Positions 27,111 through 36,112 are shown, counted from the first letter of the stretch. The stretch is 64,000 nucleotides of DNA from Candidatus Parabacteroides intestinigallinarum (GCA_019114945.1 DXEN01000017.1:1-64000); one strand, 5' to 3'. Numbers and translations are program-made. The notes: generated by a model not told the origin, from the letters alone.

Positions 27111-28103
27111 TTATTCTTTCCCGAAACAAGCGTCGAAGGCGTGGGCGGAGGGTTGGAAATCCACCCGCTTCACCAGCTCGCACGACTCGCGGGCGCCGTG
27201 CTCGCGATCCATCGCGCTATCTTCCCACTCCACGGAGAGAGGGCCTTGGTAACCTATCGAGTTCAACGCCCGGATAATCTCCTCGAACTGGATTTTCCCG
27301 CGGCCCAGGCTCCGGAAGTTCCAATACCGGCGAGGGTCGCCGAAGGTGACGTGCCCGCCGAACACGCCCACCTGTTTTGGCGTGTCGCTCCAGTAGACAT
27401 CCTTCATGTGCACATGGTAAATGCGCTCCGGGAATTGGTAGATGAAATCCACGTAATCCACGCCTTGATACCCCAGGTGGCTCGGGTCGTAATTGAAGCC
27501 GAACGCCGGATGGCCGCCTACCGCCTCCAAGGCGCGGCGGGCGGAGAAGGTATCGAAAGCGATCTCCGTGGGATGCACCTCCAAGGCGAAGCGGATGCCC
27601 AGGCGCTGGAACTCGTCCAAGATGGGCGTGAAGCGGCGGGCGAACTCCTCGTAGCCGTCCGCGATCATCTTCTCCGTCACGGGCGGGAAGGAATAGAGGT
27701 ATTGCCAAATCGGACTTCCGGTGAAACCAACCACCGTATCCACGCCCAATCGCTTCGCCGCGTGGGCGGTACGGATCATCTCCTCCGCCGCGCGCAGATG
27801 CACGCCCTCCGGGTCGCCATCGTCCCACACGTGGGCGGGCAGGATGGCCTTATGCCGCTCGTCGATGCGGTCGCATATCGCCTGCCCCACCAAATGCGAG
27901 GAGATGGTGAAAAGGGACAGGCCGTATTTCCTCAACAAATCCTTGATGCCCTGATAATACGCGTCGTCCTCCCGACGGACATCCACATGGTCGGGAAGCC
28001 CGAGCTCCAAACCATCGTAACCGAATGATTTCGCCTTCTGACAAACGGTCTCTAATGATAAATCTCCCCATTGCAGGGTATATAATGTAACTGGACGTGC
28101 CAT
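27111..28103 (-). CDS. Sugar phosphate isomerase/epimerase (xylose isomerase-like TIM barrel)
   Basis: 330 residues, cytoplasmic. The AP_endonuc_2-type barrel shows [12 protein letters not shown], the acidic ligand segment [41 protein letters not shown] and [12 protein letters not shown], which supply the metal-binding Glu, Asp, His and Glu residues. Proteins of this type often work with Gfo/Idh oxidoreductases on inositol, keto-sugars or 3-keto-glycosides, and one is encoded next upstream. The exact substrate is unknown. Confidence 0.9.
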   Translation of the reverse strand: MARPVTLYTLQWGDLSLETVCQKAKSFGYDGLELGLPDHVDVRREDDAYYQGIKDLLRKYGLSLFTISSHLVGQAICDRIDERHKAILPAHVWDDGDPEGVHLRAAEEMIRTAHAAKRLGVDTVVGFTGSPIWQYLYSFPPVTEKMIADGYEEFARRFTPILDEFQRLGIRFALEVHPTEIAFDTFSARRALEAVGGHPAFGFNYDPSHLGYQGVDYVDFIYQFPERIYHVHMKDVYWSDTPKQVGVFGGHVTFGDPRRYWNFRSLGRGKIQFEEIIRALNSIGYQGPLSVEWEDSAMDREHGARESCELVKRVDFQPSAHAFDACFGKE

Positions 28104-28144
28104 ACTATTTTTTCAATTTTAATGTTTGTATAATTATTCGCTAA

Positions 28145-28340
28145 AAATCTTTTCGACCCCTCGAAAACCATTTTCCCGAACCAAAAAGTCCTTTTCGCGC
28201 CCGAGAAGTTCATTTCCCCGAATCGAAAAACGCTTTTCGCGCCCGAGAAGTTTATTTTCTCGAACCGGAAAACGCTTTTCGCGCCCGAGAAGTTCATTTC
28301 TCGAATCAAAAAGCGCTTTTCGCACCCGAGAAGAGATTCT
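28145..28340. repeat. Tandem array of about 42-bp units
   Basis: The block CGCGCCCGAGAAG and its flanks recur with the anchor at 28155 (degraded), 28197, 28239, 28281 and 28322, giving periods of 42, 42, 42 and 41 bases. Within each unit CTTTTC and GAGAAG can pair across GCGCCC. The last unit runs into the 3' end of the Gfo/Idh gene (stop at 28340). Because 42 is a multiple of three, both strands show open frames across it, but they are pure repeat. Confidence 0.9.
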
Positions 28341-29494
28341 CAATCCGCTATCTTAACCCATTTCTCGCCCGTCGCACCGGTGGAGACGATGGCCTCGATG
28401 AAACGCATACCGCGTACGCCTTCCTCGACGGAGGGGAAATCCAGCGTCTCGGGGGCGGGCTCCTCGCCTTTCAACCGTGCGCGCAACGCCAACGCAAAGT
28501 TACGGTACAGGTTGGCGAACGCCTCGATATATCCCTCCGGATGCCCCGCCGGCGTGCGCGAGTTGAACGCGGCGATGCCCGACATATAGCCGTTCGAGAC
28601 GCGGACAATCTCCGCCGGACGGTCCGGCCAGCGCACGAGCATCGTGTTCGGCTCCTCCTGCCGCCACTCCAAGCCGCCCTTCTCGCCATAGACGCGGATG
28701 TTCAAGCCGTTCTCCACGCCCACCGCCACCTGGCTGGCGGTTAGCGTGCCACGCGCCCCGCCCTCGTAACGGAGCAAGGCGGCCCCGTCGTCGTCCAGCA
28801 AGCGGCCCGGCACGAAGGTGTTCAGCTCGCCGCACAGTTCCACGGTCTTCAGCCCCGTGATGTACTCCGCCAGGTTGAAGGCGTGCGTGCCGATATCGCC
28901 CATGCATCCCGCCTTGCCGGAGCGCGTGGGGTCCACCCGCCAAGCCGCCTGCTTGTTCGTCGCGGCGCAATCGTCGTACAGCCACCCTTGCGGATACTCC
29001 ACGTAGACGCGGCGTATCTTCCCGAAGTCGCCCCGGCGTACCCGCTCGCGAGCCTCCTTCACCATCGGGTAGGCGGTGTAGGTGTGGGTCAGCATGAAGA
29101 GGAGGCCGGTCTCCCTCACCTTGTCGCGCAAACGCCTCGCCTCCTCTAATGTATAGGTCATCGGCTTGTCCAGCACCACGTGGAAGCCATGCTCCAGCGC
29201 CATCATCGCCGGACCGAAATGCACGTGGTTCGGCGTGGTGATGGCCACGAAGTCCATCCGCTCGCCCTCGGGGAGCAAGGATTCTTTCTCAATCATTTCC
29301 TGATAAGAGGCGTAAATACGGTTGTCCGGCAAGAAAAGCGAACGCCCCGTCTCGAGGGACTTCTCCGGGTGAGAACTAAAACATCCGCAGACCAGCTCGA
29401 TCTGCCCATCCAAATTAGCGGCGATACGATGGACGGCCCCGATAAACGAGCCGGGCCCGCCGCCCACCATTCCCATTCTGATTTTTCGTTCCAT
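28340..29494 (-). CDS. Gfo/Idh/MocA-family NAD(P)-dependent oxidoreductase
   Basis: 384 residues. An N-terminal Rossmann fold (MGMVGGGPGSFIG) includes AITTPNHVHFGPAM and the family motif DKPMTYTLEEA (EKP-type, here DKP). A C-terminal alpha/beta domain carries GCMGDIGTHAFNLAEYI with the catalytic His. It oxidises or reduces a cyclitol or sugar derivative. The downstream isomerase and phosphoesterase suggest a small carbohydrate-modifying cluster. No signal peptide is visible. Confidence 0.92.
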   Translation of the reverse strand: MERKIRMGMVGGGPGSFIGAVHRIAANLDGQIELVCGCFSSHPEKSLETGRSLFLPDNRIYASYQEMIEKESLLPEGERMDFVAITTPNHVHFGPAMMALEHGFHVVLDKPMTYTLEEARRLRDKVRETGLLFMLTHTYTAYPMVKEARERVRRGDFGKIRRVYVEYPQGWLYDDCAATNKQAAWRVDPTRSGKAGCMGDIGTHAFNLAEYITGLKTVELCGELNTFVPGRLLDDDGAALLRYEGGARGTLTASQVAVGVENGLNIRVYGEKGGLEWRQEEPNTMLVRWPDRPAEIVRVSNGYMSGIAAFNSRTPAGHPEGYIEAFANLYRNFALALRARLKGEEPAPETLDFPSVEEGVRGMRFIEAIVSTGATGEKWVKIAD

Positions 29495-29532
29495 GGTATT
29501 CTTTCGTTCTATAAGATTGATGATGTTATTTA

Positions 29533-29540
29533 CAAAACTA
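29533..29540 (-). promoter_or_regulatory. -7 box of the Gfo/Idh gene
   Basis: The minus strand reads TAGTTTTG, fitting TAnnTTTG, 38 bases before the ATG at 29494. The upstream box is unclear. Confidence 0.4.
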
Positions 29541-29656
29541 TGAAAAATACCCCGCCTACCCTTATTTTAACGGCTTAATATTTTCTAATTTCCCAAATAT
29601 GTTGTTCCTTTGTCCCCTGACAATTACAAATTATTCATCTCATAAAATCGTTAACT

Positions 29657-30613
29657 ATGAAGAAAATTACGATTAAGGCGATTGCCTTTACCAGTCTGGT
29701 TCTCTTATGCGGTTGCGACCGCGAGCAGATGGAACTCCCGATTCCCAACGTAAAAGAGGAAGTCATCCCCGTACAATTCACGATTGATTTGCGGAAAGAG
29801 ATTCTTCCGTTTCCGGGCACGAAAAGTATTCCGCCTTTAAACATCCCGGAGCCGACACCCGCGCGTCCCGCCTCGGAAGGGGAAGCGACTCCAGACCCCG
29901 AGGAACTATACAACCGAATCGATTATATCGTTTACGACGACGAGCAGCCGGACACACCGCTCAAACGGAAGCAATTCACGCCTCAAGACGCGGATTTCAC
30001 AATCGTATACGATTCCTTGCCCGCCGGGAATTACCATATCTGCTTCCTGGCGCATCAAGATCCCAATATCGTCATCGACGGCCGGACCGCCACATTCGAC
30101 AACGTGTACGATACCTTCCACCTCTATCATCCAATCGCGATCCAAGCGGGCGAACAAATCATAGAAGATATAACCTTACGAAGAATCGTCAGCAAAATCG
30201 AGTTCGTAGCCTCGGATGCCGTATCCGCGGAAGCGAAACAATTCACGATAAACGTCGATGGCTACCCGAATCAAATCGATCTATCGACCGGCGAAGGTAC
30301 CGCGGTCCATATTCCCTACCAACAAACCTACCTATTCAAAAGCGAGGATGTAGGGAAAAGCGGACTCTCGCACGCCTTCTTTACGTTCGTCCCCGCCTCT
30401 TCCGCTACGCTCAGCGCACGGCTCACCACCCTCGACCAGCAGGACGAGATCCGGCGGGAACGGGAGGTACCCGACATACAGCCTCTCGCGAATTACATCA
30501 TCCGTTATACCGGCATTCTCTATACACCCAAGACCTCGGACGATACATTCACGATCGACATCGTGAACGATGGAGCGTGGGAAGAGACTATCGATAAGGA
30601 AATAGAGGAATAA
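29657..30613 (+). CDS. FimB/Mfa2-like lipoprotein (fimbrial anchor/assembly family)
   Basis: 318 residues with a lipoprotein signal (lipobox LLCGC, Cys at about 20). A proline-rich stretch (PPLNIPEPTPARP, about 60-75) follows. The rest is beta-rich with YNRIDYIVYDDE, LPAGNYHICFLAHQ, LRRIVSKIEFVASD and SHAFFTFVPASS, the pattern of FimB/Mfa2 anchor-type proteins in which a first beta domain is followed by LxRixakIe. In Bacteroidales these sit at the base of type V fimbriae. No fimbrillin gene is beside it, so it may act alone or with proteins encoded elsewhere. Confidence 0.72.
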   Translation: MKKITIKAIAFTSLVLLCGCDREQMELPIPNVKEEVIPVQFTIDLRKEILPFPGTKSIPPLNIPEPTPARPASEGEATPDPEELYNRIDYIVYDDEQPDTPLKRKQFTPQDADFTIVYDSLPAGNYHICFLAHQDPNIVIDGRTATFDNVYDTFHLYHPIAIQAGEQIIEDITLRRIVSKIEFVASDAVSAEAKQFTINVDGYPNQIDLSTGEGTAVHIPYQQTYLFKSEDVGKSGLSHAFFTFVPASSATLSARLTTLDQQDEIRREREVPDIQPLANYIIRYTGILYTPKTSDDTFTIDIVNDGAWEETIDKEIEE

Positions 30614-30643
30614 ATCGGGGACACACCCCGAAAGGGAAAAACA

Positions 30644-30688
30644 GAGGATGTGTCAAATCGCGGAAAAGCACGCAGATGACACATCCTC
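30644..30688 (+). terminator. Terminator of the FimB/Mfa2-like gene
   Basis: A 12-bp perfect stem (GAGGATGTGTCA / TGACACATCCTC) with a 21-base loop is followed by CCTTTTTAT. A small CGGGG/CCCCG hairpin lies at 30617-30630. The 32 bases from 30652 match 39235-39266 at 28 positions. Confidence 0.8.
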
Positions 30689-30700
30689 CCTTTTTATACT

Positions 30701-30793
30701 GCCCATTATAAGGGGATTACATTGCCTATCGTAAGGGTGTTATACCGCCCATCGTAAGGGGCTTATAACAGCCATCGTGAGGGCGGCATTCTA
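30701..30793. repeat. Array of four 23-bp units
   Basis: Units beginning GCCCAT/GCCTAT at 30701, 30724, 30747 and about 30770-30771 share the core CCCATCGTAAGGG and a following TTATA. They fill the space between the convergent FimB-like and STAS genes, and the last unit reaches the STAS stop codon. Confidence 0.8.
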
Positions 30794-31120
30794 CTTCGTT
30801 TGCTCGATCTTAAAGATGGCGTTAAAACCAGTCACATTGAATATCTCGCGCACCTCATCGCGCATATCGACCAAACGCAAGGAACCACTCTCGGCGGCCG
30901 ACATTTTTTGCATCACCAAGAACAACCGCAATCCCGCGCTGCTTACATACTCCAAGTCCGAGCAATCGACACACACGGCCTTGCCCTTCTCCGCTTCCTC
31001 CGCGGGATTCTGCCACACCGATAGAAGTTTCTTCTCAAACTCCCGACTTGTATTCGTATCTAATCGCCCGATGATCTTAATCACGGTTTCCTTTCCTTCT
31101 TGATAAATTTTTACTTCCAT
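30791..31120 (-). CDS. STAS-domain anti-anti-sigma factor-like protein
   Basis: 109 residues forming one STAS domain: GRLDTNTSREFEKKL, AVCVDCSDLEYVSSAGLRLFL. The serine of DLEYVSSAGLR is the site phosphorylated in SpoIIAA/RsbV proteins. It follows the RsbW-like gene after 14 bases. The pair forms a partner-switching module in which the kinase phosphorylates the STAS protein. Confidence 0.9.
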   Translation of the reverse strand: MEVKIYQEGKETVIKIIGRLDTNTSREFEKKLLSVWQNPAEEAEKGKAVCVDCSDLEYVSSAGLRLFLVMQKMSAAESGSLRLVDMRDEVREIFNVTGFNAIFKIEQTK

Positions 31121-31134
31121 GTTCTTCCTATTAT

Positions 31135-31554
31135 TTATGCGATTACTTTTTTCCTCATGATAAAAATATTCCGGCCGTCCACCCGCCGGTAAGAGACCTC
31201 ATCCATAATCTTCTTAATCAGGAAGATTCCCAGGCCTCCTATCGGACGTTCCTCGGCCGACAAGGTTATATCCGGATCCTTTTTGGCGGTCGGGTCGAAC
31301 GCGACGCCATGATCCTCCAACGTCACGGTCAGCCAGCGGTCCGCCCACTCCAAGCGGATATCGACCGCGTCATCCACCACGCTCCCTTTCTCGTACGCGT
31401 AAAAGATAATATTCGACACCGCCTCTTCCATTACCAATTCCAGGCTCATCATAAAAGAAGCGCTCAGCCCCCACTCCTCGCCGGCCTTTCCCAAAAAACG
31501 ATTTATCGTGGAAAGTTCATGAATATCATTTTTTATACGTAAAGACTTTTGCAT
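31135..31554 (-). CDS. RsbW/SpoIIAB-like ATP-binding protein (serine kinase type)
   Basis: 139 residues from ATG 31554 (MQKSLRIKNDIHELS); an upstream TTG at 31593 only adds an unrelated leader. The HATPase_c_2 motifs LELVMEEAVSNIIFYAY (N box), LEDHGVAFDP and PIGGLGIFLIKKIMDEV (G boxes) are present. It likely binds and phosphorylates the STAS protein encoded next. The controlled target is not obvious because no sigma factor lies nearby. Confidence 0.9.
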   Translation of the reverse strand: MQKSLRIKNDIHELSTINRFLGKAGEEWGLSASFMMSLELVMEEAVSNIIFYAYEKGSVVDDAVDIRLEWADRWLTVTLEDHGVAFDPTAKKDPDITLSAEERPIGGLGIFLIKKIMDEVSYRRVDGRNIFIMRKKVIA

Positions 31555-31599
31555 AATCTCCCATTTTTTTGCGATAAAGATACGGAAAAACAATAACTA

Positions 31600-32379
31600 T
31601 CAAGCCATTTCCAGCAAATAAAAACAAGAGGTCGTAAAGAAATTACGCACATAGGGAATTTTCCCGATCAAAGGATTCAATTTCCTTGCCTTCAGTCCAA
31701 ACTTAACCTCGTAATGGGGATTGATAAAATAAAACTCTTTCCGTGCGACGCGGATACGCGCTTCCCGCGCCAAGCGCTCAAACAACTCGATAGGTGTCCG
31801 TGTCTCCTTGATATCCAGCAACTCGCGCACGCATCCCTCACTTTCCCCCGCACTCTCTAAGATAAACTTATAAATCGGGACGGGAAGTAAATGGACAAAA
31901 GGCCAATGCGACACTAACTTGCTCCTGCAAATCTGCTGATGCCCGCCAAATGGCATTTGCCAAGCGGGGAAAGCCATAAACACGATGCCATCCGGCTTCA
32001 CGTACTTCCGCAAATCGGACAAGAAACGCGCTTTCGCCCCGATATGCTCGAATACATCGTGGCAAATAATGAGGTCGAAATCATGCTCCAACTCCTTTAT
32101 CTGAAAGATATCCGAGGCGATGAATCGTCCCTTCATCCCCGACTCCTCGAAAAAAGCGGTCGCCGTCTTGATTTTCTCTCCATCCAAGTCCACACCGACT
32201 GTCTCACACCCTCTCTTCGCGAAAGGTAGCAGATTGCCCCCATCGCCACAACCAATCTCCAGGACGTGCGCCCCCGGTTCTATCCGTTTGTACGATTGGA
32301 TATAAGGGATAAAATAGTTCTCGCTGGTCACGGCCAGTTCCTCGAAATACAATCTCCGATTCGAATGTCGCTCTTGCAT
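31600..32379 (-). CDS. Class I SAM-dependent methyltransferase
   Basis: 259 residues. The SAM-binding motif VLEIGCGDGGNLLPFAKRG lies at about 38-56, the acidic residue in VGVDLDGEKI follows, and motif IV is LIICHDVFEHI with the post-motif GGIVFMAFP-like segment. The C-terminal third is hydrophobic and aromatic (FYFINPHYEVKFG), as in lipid- or glycan-acting methyltransferases. The substrate is unknown. It lies 45 bases before the RsbW-like gene on the same strand. Confidence 0.9.
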   Translation of the reverse strand: MQERHSNRRLYFEELAVTSENYFIPYIQSYKRIEPGAHVLEIGCGDGGNLLPFAKRGCETVGVDLDGEKIKTATAFFEESGMKGRFIASDIFQIKELEHDFDLIICHDVFEHIGAKARFLSDLRKYVKPDGIVFMAFPAWQMPFGGHQQICRSKLVSHWPFVHLLPVPIYKFILESAGESEGCVRELLDIKETRTPIELFERLAREARIRVARKEFYFINPHYEVKFGLKARKLNPLIGKIPYVRNFFTTSCFYLLEMA

Positions 32380-32593
32380 AGCCTTCTTTTATACGATAAT
32401 AATGAATCCGACAGACCTTTTTGAGGCATCTCGCCGAAAACGGCGGCAAGTTATAAAAATTATTTGGATTTCCGGCGCGGGAGCGCCCCCTCTAAACAAA
32501 ACAGATACGTGCATCGGCCGATGCACGTATCTGCTCCGGGCATTTCACATAGGTGACTTTGCCAACGCACCTATGTGCGTTTTTCGCCCTTCC
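32380..32593. other. Intergenic region with two hairpins between the decarboxylase operon and the methyltransferase gene
   Basis: Contains a 32-bp perfect palindrome at 32502-32533 (CAGATACGTGCATCGG and its complement, no loop) and a second hairpin at 32546-32577 (CACATAGGTG / CACCTATGTG, 12-base loop) followed on the plus strand by a T run. On the minus strand the palindrome is followed by a T-rich stretch (GTTTTGTTTAG), so it probably ends the decarboxylase transcript. A third small stem CGCCG/CGGCG lies near 32430-32443. Confidence 0.7.
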
Positions 32594-33832
32594 TTATCCC
32601 AAGAACGAGATCAATACACCGGCGGCTACAGCGGAGCCAATCACACCGGATATATTGCTCGCCATGCAATATTGCAGGACGTGATTCTTGGAATCGTATT
32701 TCAACGCGATCTCGTTCGCTACACGCGATGCCATCGGCACGGCGCTCAAGCCGGTCGCGCCAATCAACGGATTGATCTTCTTCTTCGAGAAAAGGTTCAC
32801 TACCTTCACGAACAGGATACCGCCGGCAATCGACAAGGCGAAAGCCAGGAAACCACCGACCACGATGCCAATCGTTGTCCAGTTCAAGAACGCCTCGGCG
32901 GTCATCGTCGCCCCGACCGACAGGCCCAAGAAAATCGTAGCGGCGTTCATGATGCTATTCGAAGCCGCGTCGAACAAACGCGAGGTATTCGTTCCAATCT
33001 CCTTCACCAAGTTACCGAACATCAACATACCAATCAAAGGCACGGCGGTCGGCACGAAAAGGGCGACTACCGTCGTCACCGCGATGGGGAAGATAATCTT
33101 CAGCACCGTCAGGTTCTTGATGCGTGTCTTCGACGGGTACATCTTTTCCTGCTCCTTCATGTTGATGCTCAGTTCCTTCTTCGTGCAAAGCAAATTCACC
33201 ACCAACGGGATGATAACCGGCACCAACGCCATGTAGGAGTAAGCCGCGATCGCGATCGGCCCCAACAAATGCGGAGCTAACTTAATCGTCGTAAAGATAG
33301 CCGTCGGTCCGTCCGCGCCACCGATAATGCCCAACGAAGCCGCCTCCTTAGGGGTGAAACCCATCAAGATAGCCACGATAAGCACCGTAAAGATACCCAA
33401 TTGGGCAGCCGCCCCAAAGATGGAAAGCCGCAAGTTGCGGAGCATCGGGCCAAAGTCGGTCAGCGCGCCCACACCCATGAAGATAACGGGAGGCAAGAAA
33501 CCGGTCTTAATCAACAGATAATAAATGAAGTTCATCAAGCCTAACTCGTGCGCGATGTCGTGCAACGGCATCTCCCAGATATTCTTCAGTTCCCCATGGA
33601 TATTGATAAAGCCGTTCTCGTCGGCCTGGATGACGCCCATCTCACCTCCGGGGAAATTAGCGAGCAGCACGCCGAAAGCGATCGGCACGAGCAACAAGGG
33701 CTCGTATTGCTTCTTGATACCCAGATAAAGCAAGATGAACGCGATCGCATACATGATCAGGAACTGCGGTTCAGCGATGATGTTGCTGAACGCGGTCATC
33801 TCATACAAATTGTGAAATATCTCTTTCATCAC
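32594..33832 (-). CDS. oadB: Oxaloacetate decarboxylase, Na+-pumping beta subunit
   Basis: 412 residues with about nine to eleven membrane segments. The conserved Na+ site segments are visible: LGIIGGADGPTAIFTT (with the essential Asp) and NAATIFLGLSVGATMTAE, plus AMASNISGVIGSAVAAG near the C-terminus. It couples decarboxylation of carboxybiotin to export of Na+. The start overlaps the end of the alpha-subunit gene by 4 bp. Confidence 0.94.
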   Translation of the reverse strand: MMKEIFHNLYEMTAFSNIIAEPQFLIMYAIAFILLYLGIKKQYEPLLLVPIAFGVLLANFPGGEMGVIQADENGFINIHGELKNIWEMPLHDIAHELGLMNFIYYLLIKTGFLPPVIFMGVGALTDFGPMLRNLRLSIFGAAAQLGIFTVLIVAILMGFTPKEAASLGIIGGADGPTAIFTTIKLAPHLLGPIAIAAYSYMALVPVIIPLVVNLLCTKKELSINMKEQEKMYPSKTRIKNLTVLKIIFPIAVTTVVALFVPTAVPLIGMLMFGNLVKEIGTNTSRLFDAASNSIMNAATIFLGLSVGATMTAEAFLNWTTIGIVVGGFLAFALSIAGGILFVKVVNLFSKKKINPLIGATGLSAVPMASRVANEIALKYDSKNHVLQYCMASNISGVIGSAVAAGVLISFLG

Positions 33833-35724
33833 TGAATCGTCATTAATACATCATCCTCGGATACCGAATCGCCGGAAGAGAGACAAATCGCCGTAACGGT
33901 TCCCTCAAACTCGGAGCGAACCACGTTGTAGGTCTTCATCGCCTCAATGTAACAAAGAATATCGCCTTTCTTCACGGCATCACCCACCTTAATCGGTGTC
34001 TCCGAGGCGTTCTTTACCAAGAAGAACTTACCTTCCAAGGGCGAGAGCACCTCTTGTCCACCCGCTTTCGCCGATACGGCAGGCGACGGAGCCGCGGCCG
34101 CGGCGGCAGGTTTAGGCTCCGGAGCGGCACCGTTCTCTCCAAACGAGACCGTAACCCGATAGGCTTGCCCATTGACATCCACCGTCATCACTTGCGGAGT
34201 GGTCGGCATCGCCAACGTCGCAGCGACCTGCGCCGCGGGAGCGGGTTTACCGGCGTTCTCCTTCTCCGCACGCCGTTTGGCGACATCCGCCTTGAATTCC
34301 ACTTTCGCCTTACCCGAGCGATAAGCCTCATATTGCGCCGGATGCATCGCATACTCGAACAACTCCTCCTCATCCTCGCCAACTTCCCAATGGCGCTCGT
34401 TCATCAACTTACGGTATTTATCCAACGCGTCCGGATAGTTGTCCTGCGGATTCCCCTCGTAGAACTTACGTCCCTCGGCCTTGGCCTTTTCGATAATCTC
34501 AGGCGCCAGCGGACCCGGTAATTGCCCCGCCTTACCAAGAATCATATCCCAAATATCGTCGGCGATCATGCTCCAACGCTCCTTGCCTTTCTCCATCTGC
34601 ATCACGTTCATCAACGCCAGATTCTTCACATATTGGCTGAACGGCGTCACCAATGGCGGATACCCGACGCGGGGCCATACGTAAGCCACCTCGTTGAACA
34701 ACTTAATCAACAACTGGTCTTGCGACATGAGCGGCAGGTTGTTTTTCATCTTATTCTTGTTGATGGTCTCCAGGTTCTTCTCCAAGTCGGCCATCAAACT
34801 CCCCATCATGCCTCCCGGAAGCCCCGGACCAATCAACAACGAGTTCATCAAGCGGTTACGGGGACTGATATACAAGCCCAAGAAATCGTCCATGAACTCC
34901 TGGATCATCGAGCGCACCTTCATGTAAGCCTCCATATTAATCTCCGGAACTTGGAAGCCCGCATCCTTCAGCATCGCCTGCACGGTCAGCAAGTCGGCGT
35001 GCCCGGTTCCCCACGACAAAGGCTCCATACCCACGTCGATGTAATCGCAACCGGCCTTGCAAACCTCCAAGATAGAGGCTACGCTGAAGCCCGGTCCCGC
35101 GTGGCTATGGTACTGAATCGGGATTTCCGGATATTTCTCCTTGATATTCGCCACGATACGTCCCAAGGTATACGGACGGCCGATGCCCGCCATATCCTTG
35201 ATACAAATCTCATCTGCGCCCAGCTCAATCAGCTGATACGCCATCTTCGTATAATAATCCACCGTATGAACCGGCGAGTGGGTAATACACAACGCGCATT
35301 GCGAGATCATCCCCGCCTCTTTCGCGTATTGGATAGAAGGCGCGATATTCCGCACGTCGTTCAGCCCACAGAAGGTACGGGCGATATCCGTTCCTTGCGC
35401 CTTCTTTACCTTATAAAATAGCTGACGCACATCGGCGGGCACCGGGCTCATCCGCAAACCGTTCAACGCACGATCCAACATGTGCGTTTGGATACCCGCC
35501 TCATGGAACGGCTTTGTCCACGCACGGACCGCCTTATTGGGATTCTCCCCGAATAATAAATTCACTTGCTCAAAACCTCCACCATTGGTCTCAACCCGCG
35601 CGAAACACCCCATCTCGATAATGGCCGGGGCGACCCGGGTAAGTTGGTCTACCGTAGGGACATATTTCCCGGCGGATTGCCACATGTCCCTAAAAACCAA
35701 ACTGAATTTGATTTCTCTTTTCAT
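33829..35724 (-). CDS. oadA: Oxaloacetate decarboxylase alpha subunit with C-terminal biotinyl domain
   Basis: 631 residues. A carboxyltransferase TIM barrel (about 1-280; YHSHAGPGFSVASILE contains metal-ligand histidines) is followed by a PYC_OADA conserved domain, an Ala/Pro-rich linker (EPKPAAAAAAPSPAVSAK) and a biotinyl domain with EAMKT, where Lys597 would carry biotin. The usual motif is EAMKM; the change after Lys is seen in some family members. It moves CO2 from oxaloacetate to biotin. A related carboxylic acid (methylmalonyl- or glutaconyl-CoA) is less likely because of the OadA-type barrel. Confidence 0.93.
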   Translation of the reverse strand: MKREIKFSLVFRDMWQSAGKYVPTVDQLTRVAPAIIEMGCFARVETNGGGFEQVNLLFGENPNKAVRAWTKPFHEAGIQTHMLDRALNGLRMSPVPADVRQLFYKVKKAQGTDIARTFCGLNDVRNIAPSIQYAKEAGMISQCALCITHSPVHTVDYYTKMAYQLIELGADEICIKDMAGIGRPYTLGRIVANIKEKYPEIPIQYHSHAGPGFSVASILEVCKAGCDYIDVGMEPLSWGTGHADLLTVQAMLKDAGFQVPEINMEAYMKVRSMIQEFMDDFLGLYISPRNRLMNSLLIGPGLPGGMMGSLMADLEKNLETINKNKMKNNLPLMSQDQLLIKLFNEVAYVWPRVGYPPLVTPFSQYVKNLALMNVMQMEKGKERWSMIADDIWDMILGKAGQLPGPLAPEIIEKAKAEGRKFYEGNPQDNYPDALDKYRKLMNERHWEVGEDEEELFEYAMHPAQYEAYRSGKAKVEFKADVAKRRAEKENAGKPAPAAQVAATLAMPTTPQVMTVDVNGQAYRVTVSFGENGAAPEPKPAAAAAAPSPAVSAKAGGQEVLSPLEGKFFLVKNASETPIKVGDAVKKGDILCYIEAMKTYNVVRSEFEGTVTAICLSSGDSVSEDDVLMTIQ

Positions 35725-35744
35725 GATATATCTCTGTATGTATT

Positions 35745-36023
35745 TTATAATTTCTCGATCTTGACTACTTTCCCGCGCCCGTGTGTAAGGGTACTGACAG
35801 CGGACACGATCGCGGCGGTCTCTTGCCCGGACAAGCCAGCCGCTACCGGAGCGACACGCTCTCGCGCGGGCGTCACGGATTTCTTCACGACCACCTCTTC
35901 CGGGGCATACTTGTTCACCAGGCTAATCAGCCCTTTACTTATATAAATAACGATCAAAAGAATCGCGAATACGGTAGTCATACCAACTACCATCAACAAA
36001 AGTCCGGTTTCTATATTTTCCAT
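35745..36023 (-). CDS. oadG: OadG-family gamma subunit of the Na+-pumping decarboxylase
   Basis: 92 residues with one membrane segment (LLMVVGMTTVFAILLIVIYIS) and a soluble tail with VKKSVTPARERVAPVAAGLS. The gamma subunit holds the complex together at the membrane. First gene of the gamma-alpha-beta operon; the alpha gene begins 20 bases later. Confidence 0.88.
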   Translation of the reverse strand: MENIETGLLLMVVGMTTVFAILLIVIYISKGLISLVNKYAPEEVVVKKSVTPARERVAPVAAGLSGQETAAIVSAVSTLTHGRGKVVKIEKL

Positions 36024-36046
36024 ATTTCTTATTTGAGGATAGTACG

Positions 36047-36054
36047 CGAATATA
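36047..36054 (-). promoter_or_regulatory. -7 box of the decarboxylase operon
   Basis: The minus strand reads TATATTCG, one base off TAnnTTTG, 23 bases before the gamma-subunit ATG. Confidence 0.35.
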
Positions 36055-36112
36055 CGGAAATCCGAAATAACGGTTTGTTACAATCCTGCTAAAAATACGA
36101 AAATAAATAAGC

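Noticed and set aside
28052..28343. Open frames on both strands over the 42-bp repeats
   Set aside because: 42 is a multiple of three, so any frame stays open through the array; the proteins are plain 14-residue repeats with no start signals.
34522..35421. A 299-codon open frame antisense to oadA
   Set aside because: Shadow of the oadA coding frame; rich in His, Gln and Arg as such shadows are.
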